In this document: piece after piece, positions 1-9,832 of the stretch
Layout of the letters: every line of letters begins with the position of its first letter
Position numbering within the stretch: the stretch's first letter is position 1
From: Symsagittifera roscoffensis
Taxonomy: Eukaryota > Xenacoelomorpha > Acoela > Convolutidae
Reading direction: 5' to 3'
NCBI RefSeq assembly: GCF_963678635.1
Contig: NC_087065.1
Coordinates: 71,493,345-71,557,344 of the forward strand
DNA length: 64,000 nt
Made by a program: the position numbers and the translations under genes
Notes under the pieces: generated by a model
Databases searched by the model: none
Seen by the model: the letters and a program-made list of their open reading frames with translations, nothing else
What the model was told of the DNA's origin: nothing

Positions 1-2293
1 CTAAGCACTATCACAAAGAACCAACGTCAGGAGACTGGTTACATCCGAGGATACACCAAGTGTTGCAATTGGCAATAACCCTTTAGATGATTCAATGTCA
101 TGTACATCACTAACAGCGGCATGGGTGGAAGTGTTTGTATTCTCCTTGGATTTGTTTGTTCCAGCCTTATTCGAGACATTTGAATTTTCCTTGCGAGGAA
201 ATAATCTTTCGGCTCCATGGAGCAATACATTATGTGTGCTATCGCACTCTGGCTTCGAGCATTTTTCAGCTCTAAAACATTACCGGAAACTATGATTGCC
301 ATTGAGGCAAGCGAAGCAAAGTTTCTGTTCAGTTACGTATTTTGCTCGCTGAGTAGCATTCTTTTCCTTGAAAATGGCACAGTTCCACAATGCGTGACTA
401 CCCTTACACAAAACGCACGGCGGAAACTTAGACTTATCCTGAGCCTTACTAGTTACCTGGCTATTGGCTGCAAAAACTTTGGTTGTTTTTGGTTTGACTG
501 GCTCCTCGTTTTTTGCCTTAGAGTTGAGTACACGTAATTTTTCATGCCGCTCGGCCTTTTCTTTCAACTACTTATTAAAGTCTAAGAATGTTGATGGCTG
601 CCAATTATACCTAACAGTATGCACTGACCAAGCTTCCTTGAGGTTACGCGGAAGTTTACTAACAGCTTGGTTTAACAGGTTAACACTCTCTAGATCATCG
701 TTGAATGAAAATTATTTGAAAACTGCTACGAGGCCAGATATGGCAGAGGAGTAACTAATGACATTTTCCGAATTGTGCATCTTAAGTGGAGGAAAAGTAT
801 TCAGCTTATCAAGATGCGCACCACTAATGGCATGTGGTTGCCCAAACGTCCGTTGCAAGGTAGCCAGTGCATCCTTGTACATAACGCCACTATAACTAAA
901 CTCCGCAATTGCGTATTTTTGCCTGTGACGAGCGTTATTAAGTATGTCAGTTTCGTATCATCGGTGAGAACAGCAGAATCAACGGTGGACTTAAACCGAC
1001 CAATCCATTCGTGCCAGTTTAACGGGTTGCCGTCAAACTGGGCTAACTTCCATTCAGGAAGATGATCTTTGCGGCAATGCATCAAAAATTCCGCCAGTTC
1101 ACGAGCGGAGATAGGTTGATCCGATGAACAACCTTGATTCGGATAAGCAGAAGGCGGTGCGTAGTCTTCGTTGACTGGCTGATAACCAGTATGATTATTA
1201 TTGACAAAATGCGGAACATGTTGTGGATGAACTGGGGGAGTATTGAAATACACAGTCCCTCCACTAGTATATGGGGCGGCGGTGTTACACAATGGGACAA
1301 CAGTTGTCACATTAGAAAATTTTTTTCCAGCCTTACAACACTGAGCAGGCGTGACGATTGGAGTTGTAGCTGCCAATCGCCATAAATTTGCATCACTTGT
1401 GTAGTAATCGTTGATATTAGGTGACACAGTATGCGGAACAAAGGGAAGATTATGTTGCGTCTGGACTGGCGCTGCATGGCAATTAGGTGCCGAAAAAAAC
1501 CGGCGTTGGGTTTACTCCAGAGGATGAGAAGCCACCACCAGCAAAGGCAGGTGACAAAGAAACAAAACCAGAACCGGGTTGTGCCGGTAACATTGGGACA
1601 GGTAATGATTCCGGTTGCGCGATGGCAAAACTACCATTAGTTATGTTCAAACTCATGGCCTGTAAAGGAACAGCAGACGGTGGTGGCAACTCGTGAGCAC
1701 TACAATGCATATTGTTAACTGGGACTGAAACAGATGGAATAGAAGCTTGCAATGGCAAAAGGTTTGCACTGCCAAATTGAGGCATAGCCCGATGTCCATA
1801 ACTATAGATTCCATAGTCACTCAAGGCTGTGTGCTCGTGGTTATGACTGTTACTGGTGTGAATTGCCATGAGCGAGGATCGCGGAAAACGTCGGTTCTGA
1901 CCAAATGGGTACAGGAGCGAAGGCCAGCAAACCTGGCACACTAGCAACGTCAGGAGATGACTGTGAACTAACAGAGTCTACCCAATCATTACTTCGATCG
2001 GTTGCTACTTTTGAAAATAGGTTGACTTACTCCTGTCGAGTTACTTTCCGCTACCTTCTCGCTAACCTCAGATGAACTGTCCTCAAGTTCAAACGCTTTC
2101 ATTTCCATTTCAATCAGTTGCTTTTTATGACTTTCAGCCAATTGCGCTAGCTCCAACTGATTTTGTTCGAACTTAAGACGGTTTTCTTGCTCTTCAAGTC
2201 TTATAGATAACTGATACTGCCTTTACAGCTCCTCATGGCGTCCTTTTAACAAAGATAACTCATGCCGTCGTTTCTCACTTGATGACATAGTGT
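1..2293 (-). pseudogene. BEL/Pao retrotransposon gag (C-terminal part) and start of protease, decayed
   Basis: This is the downstream part of a BEL/Pao gag-pol, read right to left and cut by the window edge. Near 2288-2000 it encodes a charged coiled-coil stretch rich in Glu, Gln and Lys. A Pro/Ser-rich stretch follows (1947-1483), then a DUF1759-like segment (about 1100-800, with FDGNPLNWHEWIGRF). Two zinc knuckles come next: CVLCKGSHALWNC (about 430) and CFACLNGNH with downstream Cys (about 320-240). At the edge, LLPIATLGV and LVLCDSA match the start of the BEL protease family (DUF1758). In-frame stops interrupt it near 2224, 1986 and 280, and frames change between segments, so it cannot be expressed intact. 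The missing N-terminal part is at 19778-20325 beyond the inserted element. The family call is firm and the exact frame breaks are by eye. Confidence 0.85.
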
Positions 2294-3176
2294 TGTAACA
2301 TTCGCCCAAATACAACACAGCGACGGAGCGTAGAAAAAGTATCTATTAACGACTGGCAGACGTCAGTTACCTTAATTCCACTCGTTTTTCACCGTCTCGA
2401 CTTTGCCAGTTGATTTTCTGGTCTGTTTAGGGCTAAGTAAAAAGTTACTATTTTTAGGCCATCAGTCAAACGACTTTTGATCAGCTTTCGTTTACATGCG
2501 AACACAACCACCTAGCTGAGTCTCGGATCCTCAGACTACGTGATTGCTATTAAAAACACGGCTCGAATACCCTATTTTATCATGTTTTTGTGTGACAGTT
2601 CTATATTAAATCCATTAGAGATGGATTGACCCTTTCCTCTTTCTAGCTACTCATATTCTAAAATATCAAATAATACCGGTGTTAATTCAAGGTTTTACGA
2701 CATCCAAGTAGCTACAAAGTCAGTTTTATATAGTCCCTTCACATACAACAGTCTCTGGGGGACCAAGCCTCCGCTCCCGTAATCTTCCCGAGATAACGTC
2801 CTTATCTCTCCCAATTTGTGGCACGGGAGGGTTCCGCGGATAATTCGATCCCCACTGAAGCTTCCTTTTCCACTAATCTTCACTGCTAAGGATCTTATCG
2901 TGTGTTATTGCCACGATAAGAGGCTTCGTTTTTCTTGTTCTTTCGTGCGACTGTTTTCTGCTATCTCCGTCGTTGTTGTGTTTTTTCGTCCTTTTTAGTC
3001 AAAATGGCCGTCTTTTTGTATTTCTCAGAAATACTGGCCCGTCAATCGAAATTTTAAAAATTCAAATTTTCGGAATATCTAGACCCTCCTTCGCAGTAAT
3101 TTTTCGTTACTAAGGTCTTTATTCGTTTTTTTCATGTCGCCGGAAGGTTGCGCTGTGCCAATCTGTCAGAATGGCA
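2294..3176 (-). repeat. 3' LTR of the gypsy-type element
   Basis: This 883-bp repeat is nearly identical to 19000-19777 but contains about 105 extra bases (about 2418-2522) missing from the other copy. On the minus strand it begins TGCCATTC and ends GTTACA. It contains a TATATAAAA box (2724-2732) and a perfect 9-bp hairpin, CTTATCGTG/CACGATAAG (2894-2902 and 2912-2920). Confidence 0.9.
2724..2732 (-). promoter_or_regulatory. LTR TATA box
   Basis: TATATAAAA on the minus strand is conserved in both LTRs. Transcription from it would proceed towards gag in the 5' copy. In this 3' copy it would read out into the BEL remnant. Confidence 0.5.
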
Positions 3177-3956
3177 CATACTCCCCGGACAAGTCCCCAT
3201 CAATGTCCCTATTGATCGCATAACACCGGGTTATCGTCAAGTGGTACTCCAGTTTTCTATAATTGATCTTACAAATCGCATTAGAAAATGAAGTTTATCT
3301 ACTCCACCTCAACTCACTACGTGTCACAAATGGCATTGTACTACATCTTACTGCCTTCTAATATTTTCACAAAATTTGCACCATGAGGAGTGTCCTAGAT
3401 AAAATTTCTTTTCTGACTACTTACGTCATCTTGCCATATGCCATAAAACTTCTTTTCGCTCTTTGTGATTAAAAAGTTGGGACGTGGCATGGCCACGCAC
3501 CCGTTAAAATTAACTTAACGTCACTCACCAAGTATAATCAGTTATTTATGCGGTCCTTTCAATATTAAAACTAAGAAACTCTGTGGCTAGGAAAGTTATT
3601 GAGTTACTCACCCTTTCCAAGCGAGTTTACCCAAACTTACCATGTCGCCACACAGTGAAATTGTGTCTTACACAGGTTAAAAACTTCAGTCGTGTTTAAA
3701 TAGGTAAATATACTCACCTATGTGCTATATATATACATAAGTAGCATAACTAAAATTTTCTTTCAACAATTTTAACAATTGCAACAATTTTCAAAGTCTG
3801 GTTTGACCAAACTAGATCAAAACAAAAAGTTTAACAAGTTCAATAATCAAACTTGGTTGATTGGTTCAAGGGTTTACACTCAAAGACAATCAAGTTTTTT
3901 CTCCTTCACTTCCTTTCTTGTTCACGTCTTCACTGGTCCTCTTCGTTCCATCATCT
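3177..3956 (-). other. 3' untranslated region of the gypsy-type element with polypurine tract
   Basis: There is no coding potential. Directly next to the LTR, the minus strand reads TTGTCCGGGGAGTATG, the best candidate for the plus-strand primer (PPT). A second purine-rich run, GGAAGTGAAGGAGAAAAAAC on the minus strand (about 3893-3912), lies just after the last ORF. Confidence 0.5.
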
Positions 3957-4721
3957 TCATTCCATTGCTTCTCCATCCTGATCTTCAGCTCCGCTGTCTT
4001 CTAGGACTTTCTCCAGCATGCCCATGGAGTTGCGGGCTGTGCCCCAACTCTCCTGCTCCATCAGCCTCGGTTTGCAACAAGGTAGCAGGCCCACATTCAC
4101 CTTTTGCTCCCGGTTCCTGCAAAAGCTGTTGTGAAGACACAGGCTCACATATCGTTCTTGGTCAGCTCTTAAGACCTCTTTCTTCTCATCTTCAGTTACA
4201 CAAGGCGCTCCAGCTACTCGCTTCACCGCCGTGGTGACTGCGTTTCTGTGCGTCAGGAATGCTCTCTTATAGGCTCCCGGTCCTATATCTAGCTGGAAAG
4301 ATTGATAGGCTTCCATGTTCCTCGACATGTGGCGCTTCGCGCGTTCATACATCCATGACGTCATCACTGCACGAAACCAAGGCATCAACCTTTGCCTTGA
4401 CCATATTCTTTCAATGGCCTTGGGTATTCTCAGAATTTTGCAGGTGGTTCTGAAAAGATCCAATTCGCGGCTCATCTTCACGTTGCTCAGCTGCTCAGGA
4501 GTTGGCACGGCCGTCTCCTGTTCACTCGTGTCCGCGTTAGCCTCCAACCATCTCACTGCCAGCATGGCACTAACCACCACGATTGACACCTGTTGATTCT
4601 GATCGGGCAACCCCGTAGAGTACAACTCCTCCACGTCCCACACTAGCATCAGATTCCCGCGTTTGGGGTACCATAACGTCTGCGCCAAGCAGTGGCAAGG
4701 ATACTCCCCATGGGTTCTCAC
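3957..4721 (-). CDS. Accessory ORF E of the gypsy-type element, unknown function
   Basis: This is the last 254-codon open segment before the 3' LTR, and it opens on a GTG codon. It is in the same frame as the 221-codon segment at 4731-5396, separated by a single TGA. The two probably formed one protein of about 480 residues. The product is soluble-looking, with clusters of basic residues (for example ERAKRHMSRNMEAY), scattered Cys and an acidic C-terminus (LEDSGAEDQDGEAME). I see no signal peptide, true transmembrane helix, furin site or recognisable domain, so it does not look like an envelope. Position downstream of integrase is typical for extra ORFs of large gypsy-type elements. Confidence 0.6.
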   Translation of the reverse strand: MRTHGEYPCHCLAQTLWYPKRGNLMLVWDVEELYSTGLPDQNQQVSIVVVSAMLAVRWLEANADTSEQETAVPTPEQLSNVKMSRELDLFRTTCKILRIPKAIERIWSRQRLMPWFRAVMTSWMYERAKRHMSRNMEAYQSFQLDIGPGAYKRAFLTHRNAVTTAVKRVAGAPCVTEDEKKEVLRADQERYVSLCLHNSFCRNREQKVNVGLLPCCKPRLMEQESWGTARNSMGMLEKVLEDSGAEDQDGEAME

Positions 4722-4730
4722 TATGTTCCT

Positions 4731-5396
4731 TCAAGTCCCATACCCTGAGGCTCCCAGCAACGGTTCCACCTCCATCATAATTCTGTGTAAATCATCTTTC
4801 TCTTCTATGGTGGGGAATTCAGTGCGTAACGCTCCACTCGCTTTCTGCTTTTGGAACTCGCTCACATTACCTTCGTTCAATCTCAGGATTTCTTCACCCA
4901 CTACGTCTTGCAACTCGCCTTCAGATCTCTTCGGGACTGCCCGAAAGATCTTCGCCAACAAATCATATGACCTCTCCGACATTCTGGCCAACCTCAAGCA
5001 CTTTGGCACAGAGAAAAGATGGTCAATCAACACCTGCTGCGTCCTCGCATCCATCACCACCATGTGTGTAGGATACCTACTATTGCAATATGGCGCGGAG
5101 CTTGAACCCACCAGATATTTTGAACCAGTAGGTTTATGATAGGCTTCACTATCCTTCAGATTCAATTCGTTTTCCAGAGCTTCTCGCCAGCCTCCGATCT
5201 TCTGCTCTGTCTGCAATGTTCCAGGGAATACTTCCACGCTGAGGGACGTCACTAGCTCATGGGCACGCTCCAGGCGCTCAAGCGATTCTATCGAACTGGT
5301 CATGCTACAAAATTCCAAGGCAGTGGTCAAGTTTACATCCGTCACCCCATGACAGTCCGCGACCAACTCCATGCCACTCTTATCCGACATGCTCAA
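4731..5396 (-). CDS. Accessory ORF D of the gypsy-type element, unknown function
   Basis: A 221-codon open segment, 62-83 codons longer than chance ORFs in the AT-rich flanks and with higher GC than they have. It is in frame with the following segment across one TGA (about 4733), so the two are likely one broken gene. The composition is helical and charged, with Leu and Glu throughout, and no domain was recognised. Its start overlaps a triplicated 14-bp sequence (5385-5429) that separates it in frame from the 156-codon segment upstream. Confidence 0.6.
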   Translation of the reverse strand: MSMSDKSGMELVADCHGVTDVNLTTALEFCSMTSSIESLERLERAHELVTSLSVEVFPGTLQTEQKIGGWREALENELNLKDSEAYHKPTGSKYLVGSSSAPYCNSRYPTHMVVMDARTQQVLIDHLFSVPKCLRLARMSERSYDLLAKIFRAVPKRSEGELQDVVGEEILRLNEGNVSEFQKQKASGALRTEFPTIEEKDDLHRIMMEVEPLLGASGYGT

Positions 5397-5429
5397 TCTT
5401 CCGACATGCTCAATCCGACATGCTCAATC
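5385..5429. repeat. 14-bp unit repeated three times, breaking the accessory frame
   Basis: CGACATGCTCAATC occurs at 5385, 5402 and 5416. Expansion of this unit shifts the reading frame between accessory segments C and D, so it is likely one of the lesions that split an originally continuous ORF. Confidence 0.75.
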
Positions 5430-5880
5430 GTGCCACTTGTCGATGCTGCTCGCTCAGCGTGATCAGGCAGTGTCCCAAGTTACAAACATGTCCTTCCATC
5501 CCACTATGTTGAGCTAAACAGGTGCCTTGCTTCAACCAATTGCTCGATGGACTTTCCTCGGATAGCTCCGTGGATGGGTTGCTCTTCCGCTTCGTCATCC
5601 TCATGGCCAGCAGATGGTGTATCATGGCCAGATCATGTAGACTTGCGTCATCATCCAGGTCTAACGTGATATCCGCCGTCATGTCCCAGATTAGACCGGC
5701 GTTAGGGTGGGGACACCAAGAAGGCTTCATGAGCTCCCACATGGTTACTAGGCTGGTTTTCAAGGGACCGTCCCAAGAATCACAATCAAAACTCACTTGC
5801 CCCTTCAGCTCGGGAACCGAGGGTTCGACCACTCGTTCTTCTAAAATAATTCCCAGCTTGGGTTGTTCCACCATCAGCAT
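5410..5880 (-). CDS. Accessory ORF C of the gypsy-type element, unknown function
   Basis: A 156-codon open segment in the same frame as the 360-codon ORF upstream, separated by one TAG at about 5907. Together they make a stretch of roughly 525 codons. It contains an Asp-rich piece (TADITLDLDDDASLHDL) followed by paired His residues (MIHHLLAM). No domain was recognised. It ends inside the triplicated 14-bp sequence. Confidence 0.55.
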   Translation of the reverse strand: MLMVEQPKLGIILEERVVEPSVPELKGQVSFDCDSWDGPLKTSLVTMWELMKPSWCPHPNAGLIWDMTADITLDLDDDASLHDLAMIHHLLAMRMTKRKSNPSTELSEESPSSNWLKQGTCLAQHSGMEGHVCNLGHCLITLSEQHRQVARLSMSD

Positions 5881-5904
5881 CCCAGTTTCCTTAATCCGTT
5901 CGAC

Positions 5905-6987
5905 CTAGAAATTGAGCTCTATGACTTGCTCATAGTCGAAGTACGCTTCCCTGGCTTCTTCATTCACGAAGGGATTATACGCCATCCCCGGTATGCCAGA
6001 CACATATTGGAACGACTTCAGTTTCCCTAGTGTTGCAAAGTCTTTTTGTCCCCTGACTGTTTCAATCAACTCCCGGCTCACTTTCAATTCTTTGTTGAAA
6101 TACCTTCTCACTTCTTCCAACTTGCGATAGCTCTCCATGTCATTCGACTCCCTACTTGGTACAACCAACGGCATATCCTGATATAGTTCCAGGAGTGCCC
6201 TAAGGAAGTTTCTTTCGCAATCAACTCCCTTTTGCCGAATGATCTTTATGCATTCTCCCAAAACAGGAGTGGGGATACGATCCACCACGAACCTTACAAA
6301 GCAAAGGGTATCCTTACGCTTAGCCCAGGCTATCGCAGAATCGTCTTTTGAAATCAACGCTCGCAGGGCTTCCATCAACTCCAGCTCCTCTTCCTTTGAT
6401 TTCAAATCATTACTGGCTTCATATTCCGCCTTCTTGATGCCCATCAAGCACCAGGCCAACCGCACTTGCAGGTCAGTTCTCATGCACGGGTGAGCCAGGT
6501 ACACTTCGACCGTCGGAGGTGCATGCATCATCTCGTCGAAGTATCTTTGGAGGGCCGCCCTCCACGAGATTTCCAGTAGCTTTTCCAGCCCGATTTCGTT
6601 CGCCTCTGAGGACATTACCATGCCGTATTCTTTCCGATTTAAGTTAGAATTATCCGTTAGCCCTTTCAGATATTCCTGCATGACTCGCTTCTCGCTCCAA
6701 GCCATCAGGTGCCCTCTCGCGGAGTTTCTCGCCTTCAACATCTCCACATAACCCCCTGCTGGATCCCCCATGTGGACCGATTCCGGCACAGTGACTCGAC
6801 TGTACTCGACCACGTCGAGTTGTCCCTCCAGTTTCATCCGGGCCATGTTGGTTCGCGAGGGCCTGTAATCTTCAAGTCCTCCAGATCCACACTGACTGAT
6901 GATCTCCATTTCGAGCTTAGTGTCGGCTAGGGTTCGTGCAGCTTTCTTTGATTTTGTTGCTGTCGTGGTCAGACCTGCCAAGAGCAT
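5905..6987 (-). CDS. Accessory ORF B of the gypsy-type element, unknown function (360 codons)
   Basis: This is the longest uninterrupted accessory ORF and begins with a true ATG. The predicted protein is rich in Glu, Lys, Arg and Leu with long likely helices (for example about residues 190-215) and a Tyr/Phe-rich end (AYFDYEQVIELNF). There are no membrane segments, Cys clusters or nuclease-like motifs that I recognise. Upstream, the link to ORF A is broken: ORF A's frame carries three TGA codons between 7074 and 6990, while another frame stays open, indicating frameshifts. Codon-like composition and length argue it was a real gene. It could be a structural or nucleic-acid-binding protein, but that is a guess. 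Confidence 0.65.
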   Translation of the reverse strand: MLLAGLTTTATKSKKAARTLADTKLEMEIISQCGSGGLEDYRPSRTNMARMKLEGQLDVVEYSRVTVPESVHMGDPAGGYVEMLKARNSARGHLMAWSEKRVMQEYLKGLTDNSNLNRKEYGMVMSSEANEIGLEKLLEISWRAALQRYFDEMMHAPPTVEVYLAHPCMRTDLQVRLAWCLMGIKKAEYEASNDLKSKEEELELMEALRALISKDDSAIAWAKRKDTLCFVRFVVDRIPTPVLGECIKIIRQKGVDCERNFLRALLELYQDMPLVVPSRESNDMESYRKLEEVRRYFNKELKVSRELIETVRGQKDFATLGKLKSFQYVSGIPGMAYNPFVNEEAREAYFDYEQVIELNF

Positions 6988-7071
6988 AGGGGGGTATCAA
7001 GTTCTCTTTTTCTCCCCCGGTCAACGTCGCACCATCTCCTTGCCCGCTCTCGCCTGAACGACCTGCGCTCG

Positions 7072-7752
7072 TCAAAGCCTCACCACTGCGCTGGCTTTTG
7101 ACTTCACCACTCTCTGGTTCACGGCTCGACTTCCTGTCTTCCCTTTCAGCCGCTTCAGCCCCTTTCTGGCTCGTCTAACGGGTAATTTCTTTGTGACCTG
7201 CTGATCATCGGCACTGTCCTCTGTAACTGACTCGGTCAGAACATCAGACTCCACGGAGCTCATTATTTTCTCCAGGACCTCACGCATGATGGGTTGGTTC
7301 AATCCCACCTTCATTATGGACTGCGTCCCATATCGTCGTATCACGTCCCATGACCTCTCCATGAAGTTCACTCGGCTCCAGGTTGCTCCTGTCTTGCTTT
7401 CTCGTTCACTTTGGTATATCTCCCATTCCTCTTCCGGTAGCGTACTCAGGAAGGATACCCTCATTGACTCCTCAATTTTTCTCCTCCTCGATGACTCATG
7501 GAGCAATCTTTGTGGATCCCTACTTCGACACTCTCTCGCCTGACTTATTGGGTCCATCGGGGATAAGTCGGTCGACGCCTCCTTTGTAGGGGACGTGAAA
7601 GACGATGGCGTCATCAGCAATAGACTCCCATCGACTTCCCCATCGTCGTCTTCACTGAACCGGTATTCTAGCAAGTCTCTCTCCAACGCTCCTAGATCCG
7701 TCTCACCCGGCTTTTCTGTCTTTCCCCCGATGTCGTCATTGTCTTGATCCAT
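7072..7752 (-). CDS. Accessory ORF A of the gypsy-type element, unknown function
   Basis: The ATG lies 12 bases after the integrase stop, so it is probably translated from a separate or reinitiated message. It encodes about 226 residues with an acidic, Ser/Asp-rich N-terminal half (LLEYRFSEDDDGEVDG) and a strongly basic C-terminus (VRRARKGLKRLKGK), a layout that suggests RNA or DNA binding. No domain was recognised. It ends at a TGA and continues in an alternative frame towards ORF B. Confidence 0.6.
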   Translation of the reverse strand: MDQDNDDIGGKTEKPGETDLGALERDLLEYRFSEDDDGEVDGSLLLMTPSSFTSPTKEASTDLSPMDPISQARECRSRDPQRLLHESSRRRKIEESMRVSFLSTLPEEEWEIYQSERESKTGATWSRVNFMERSWDVIRRYGTQSIMKVGLNQPIMREVLEKIMSSVESDVLTESVTEDSADDQQVTKKLPVRRARKGLKRLKGKTGSRAVNQRVVKSKASAVVRL

Positions 7753-7764
7753 CAATTCATCGTT

Positions 7765-9021
7765 TTAGCATTCTCGCCCTCTGTCTCTAGTTCTCCGGTT
7801 TCTCTTGCCAATTTCAATCCCCGTCGATCGCCCAAAGTCTAGGAGATCGAGGTTGGATTGTGGAACACGTAGAGGACCATCTGGTGCGACCCAGATGGAC
7901 TCGGTATTGTCATAACTGATGTATTTGATGCCGTCTTTATCGACGTCCTGAATCGTCAGGATCGTCTCTTTTGGATCTGTCGGCAGATCATGGAGCCATT
8001 CGAGCACGCGTAAGTTCGTTAGTTCTTGCTCATGAGTCTGTTCCGCTTCTGGCTCGAACTCCACTTCCGGTTCTGATCGATCGTCGATCCAATCCTGATC
8101 CATATCATTCACCAAGTCGATTTCTTCTATCACCGCCACTTCGTCCAGTCCCACTAGCGAGTCCATGACATCACTTACAACTATCCTGTCTACCACGAAA
8201 TCCTCGCCGTTCGGATTGTATTTCTTCTTGTTTTTTCCTCTCTTGCTCTGGCGTGTTTCCATGGTGAGAGGAAAGTCAGGCTGTATTCCTTTGTCAATTT
8301 CGATTTGTTCCGGGCAGTCCCAGTCTTCCTCGGAATAAGGTAGAGTTTCATCGTCCACCTCTACTCGCTCGGTCAACTCCAGATCCAATGGTAGGTCGCA
8401 ATCGTCCACCACCTCATTCCCGTCGTTTTTGTCGCGAGTACCCCTTTCATTCACTTCACAAGCAGGATCCACTATCAAATAGTCTCCCTCTTGCATGTCC
8501 GCTGGGATGCACCAGTCTTCTGACGAGGCATTGTGTGGTTTGATATTTTCGTAATGAGCTGCTCTTCCAGTGCTCAATCGATAAAAACGACCTCCTTGGT
8601 GGACCTCTGTTATCTGAAATGAACCACGCCATTTCTTTAATAATTTCTTGGTTCCTTTTGGTGGAACCACTTCCTGGAACACCCAGACGTAGCCGCCAAC
8701 TGAGTAGGCTTTCGCATTGTCTGCCCTTTTATCAAACCTCCTCTTTTGTCTAATTTGCGCCTGTTGCGTGTTCCTCCTGCATACGTCATTGAGGTCCTGC
8801 TGTCTTCTAATACCATCCCGCACGTAAGTTTGCGGTGCTGTCCTCTTCCCCTCATATTCAGGGTAGAAAAACGTCAACGGGAGCGCTTTTTCATGACCCG
8901 TTAGCATCATGCGCGGACTTATTCCCATAATGGAATGCTCCGTGCTGTTGTAAGCACCCATCACTTGCGGCAATTGCTTGTCCCAATCATCCATGTAACG
9001 CGAGCAATAGACTCTCAGCAT
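7765..9021 (-). CDS. Integrase C-terminal part and acidic tail (gypsy-type pol)
   Basis: Continues the integrase after a frame break near 9045. Early residues match the end of the integrase core (DWDKQLPQVMGAYNSTEHS, then GISPRMMLTGHE). A GPY/F-like module follows, at KKWRGSFQITEVHQGGRFY. The remaining ~250 residues are an unusually long acidic tail, rich in Asp and Glu, with no chromodomain that I can see. It ends 12 bases before accessory ORF A. In the family the GPY/F module contacts nucleic acid and shapes target choice. The acidic tail has no assigned role. Confidence 0.85.
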   Translation of the reverse strand: MLRVYCSRYMDDWDKQLPQVMGAYNSTEHSIMGISPRMMLTGHEKALPLTFFYPEYEGKRTAPQTYVRDGIRRQQDLNDVCRRNTQQAQIRQKRRFDKRADNAKAYSVGGYVWVFQEVVPPKGTKKLLKKWRGSFQITEVHQGGRFYRLSTGRAAHYENIKPHNASSEDWCIPADMQEGDYLIVDPACEVNERGTRDKNDGNEVVDDCDLPLDLELTERVEVDDETLPYSEEDWDCPEQIEIDKGIQPDFPLTMETRQSKRGKNKKKYNPNGEDFVVDRIVVSDVMDSLVGLDEVAVIEEIDLVNDMDQDWIDDRSEPEVEFEPEAEQTHEQELTNLRVLEWLHDLPTDPKETILTIQDVDKDGIKYISYDNTESIWVAPDGPLRVPQSNLDLLDFGRSTGIEIGKRNRRTRDRGREC

Positions 9022-9832
9022 GGATACCAGTGTGCGATTTTGCCTCTAGGCCATTCGTTTGTGGGTGATAAGTGGTCGAGTGGGCCTGCGCTACCTGCGA
9101 CCTTTTCATTAACTCCTTCGTGAGATCACCCACAAATGCTTTGCCATTGTCCGATTGGAATGTGACGGGGCAGCCGTGCCTCGCTATCCACACATTTATC
9201 AAATGATCGCACGTTTCTTCCGCTGATGCTGTCATGCAGGGTGCTGCCTCTGCATTTTTCGTAAAATGATCAATCATTACCAGCACCTGATTGTAGCCCG
9301 TGGCTGTCATGCATATCTTTTGGTGATCAATCTGCACCACTTCATTGAATCCTGATGATTCTATTGATTGCAGAGGGAATCTCAGTTTCCTGGGGTCTTT
9401 CGCCTGTTGGCATGAAAAGCACGCAGAGATCCTTTTTTCACATGCTTTCTTCAAGCCAGGCCATTCGACTCGTTTCTGTATCCTGTTATACACTTTGTCT
9501 ACTCCCTGGTGGCCCATTTGGTCATGTGAACGAAAAAGCAATTCGGTCTGGTATAACTGTGGTAAAACTATCGAGTTGTACTTGTAAAGGACCTTGTCCT
9601 CCTCTCTACGTTTACAGGCTACGATTTCGTCTTCGTTCAGGTACAACAAATCTTTTCTTTTCAGGTAGAACTGCTTCAAGATCTTGTAGCTGTCTTCTTC
9701 CAAGTCTCCCTTGTCAGGTGCTCCATTCTCGATCCATCTCTTCAGACTGCTCGTCATTCTATCATTTCGTTGAGCCCTTAGGAGATCCGATAGCCTGTAC
9801 CTGGCTTTCAAATACGTCTTTACCACGTTCAT
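8987..9832 (-). CDS. Integrase N-terminal zinc finger and catalytic core (gypsy-type pol), truncated
   Basis: Integrase joins the reverse-transcribed element to host DNA. The HHCC zinc finger is complete (H103, H108, C138, C141 of this open segment) and is followed by the core. Two of the three catalytic acids are visible, D169 (QIDH) and D228 (FQSDNG). The family motif TNG...E comes next, but after TNGL the frame is lost (about 9045), so the third acid (Glu) is not encoded in this reading. The correct frame resumes in the segment ending at 7765. The copy is therefore integrase-dead. Confidence 0.9.
   Translation of the reverse strand: MNVVKTYLKARYRLSDLLRAQRNDRMTSSLKRWIENGAPDKGDLEEDSYKILKQFYLKRKDLLYLNEDEIVACKRREEDKVLYKYNSIVLPQLYQTELLFRSHDQMGHQGVDKVYNRIQKRVEWPGLKKACEKRISACFSCQQAKDPRKLRFPLQSIESSGFNEVVQIDHQKICMTATGYNQVLVMIDHFTKNAEAAPCMTASAEETCDHLINVWIARHGCPVTFQSDNGKAFVGDLTKELMKRSQVAQAHSTTYHPQTNGLEAKSHTGIHAESLLLALHG

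Noticed and set aside
2695-2998. Short ORFs on both strands inside the LTRs (also at 19295-19598)
   Set aside because: They are conserved only because the two LTRs are copies; there is no domain or start context.
2294-3176. Initially read as the BEL element's own 5' LTR
   Set aside because: The BEL gag coding sequence continues on both sides of 2294-19777, and the primer site and gypsy gag lie next to the other copy, so the LTRs belong to the gypsy-type element.
3957-7752. Envelope gene for the gypsy-type element
   Set aside because: No signal peptide, transmembrane anchor, cleavage site or glycosylated ectodomain pattern is visible in any frame segment.
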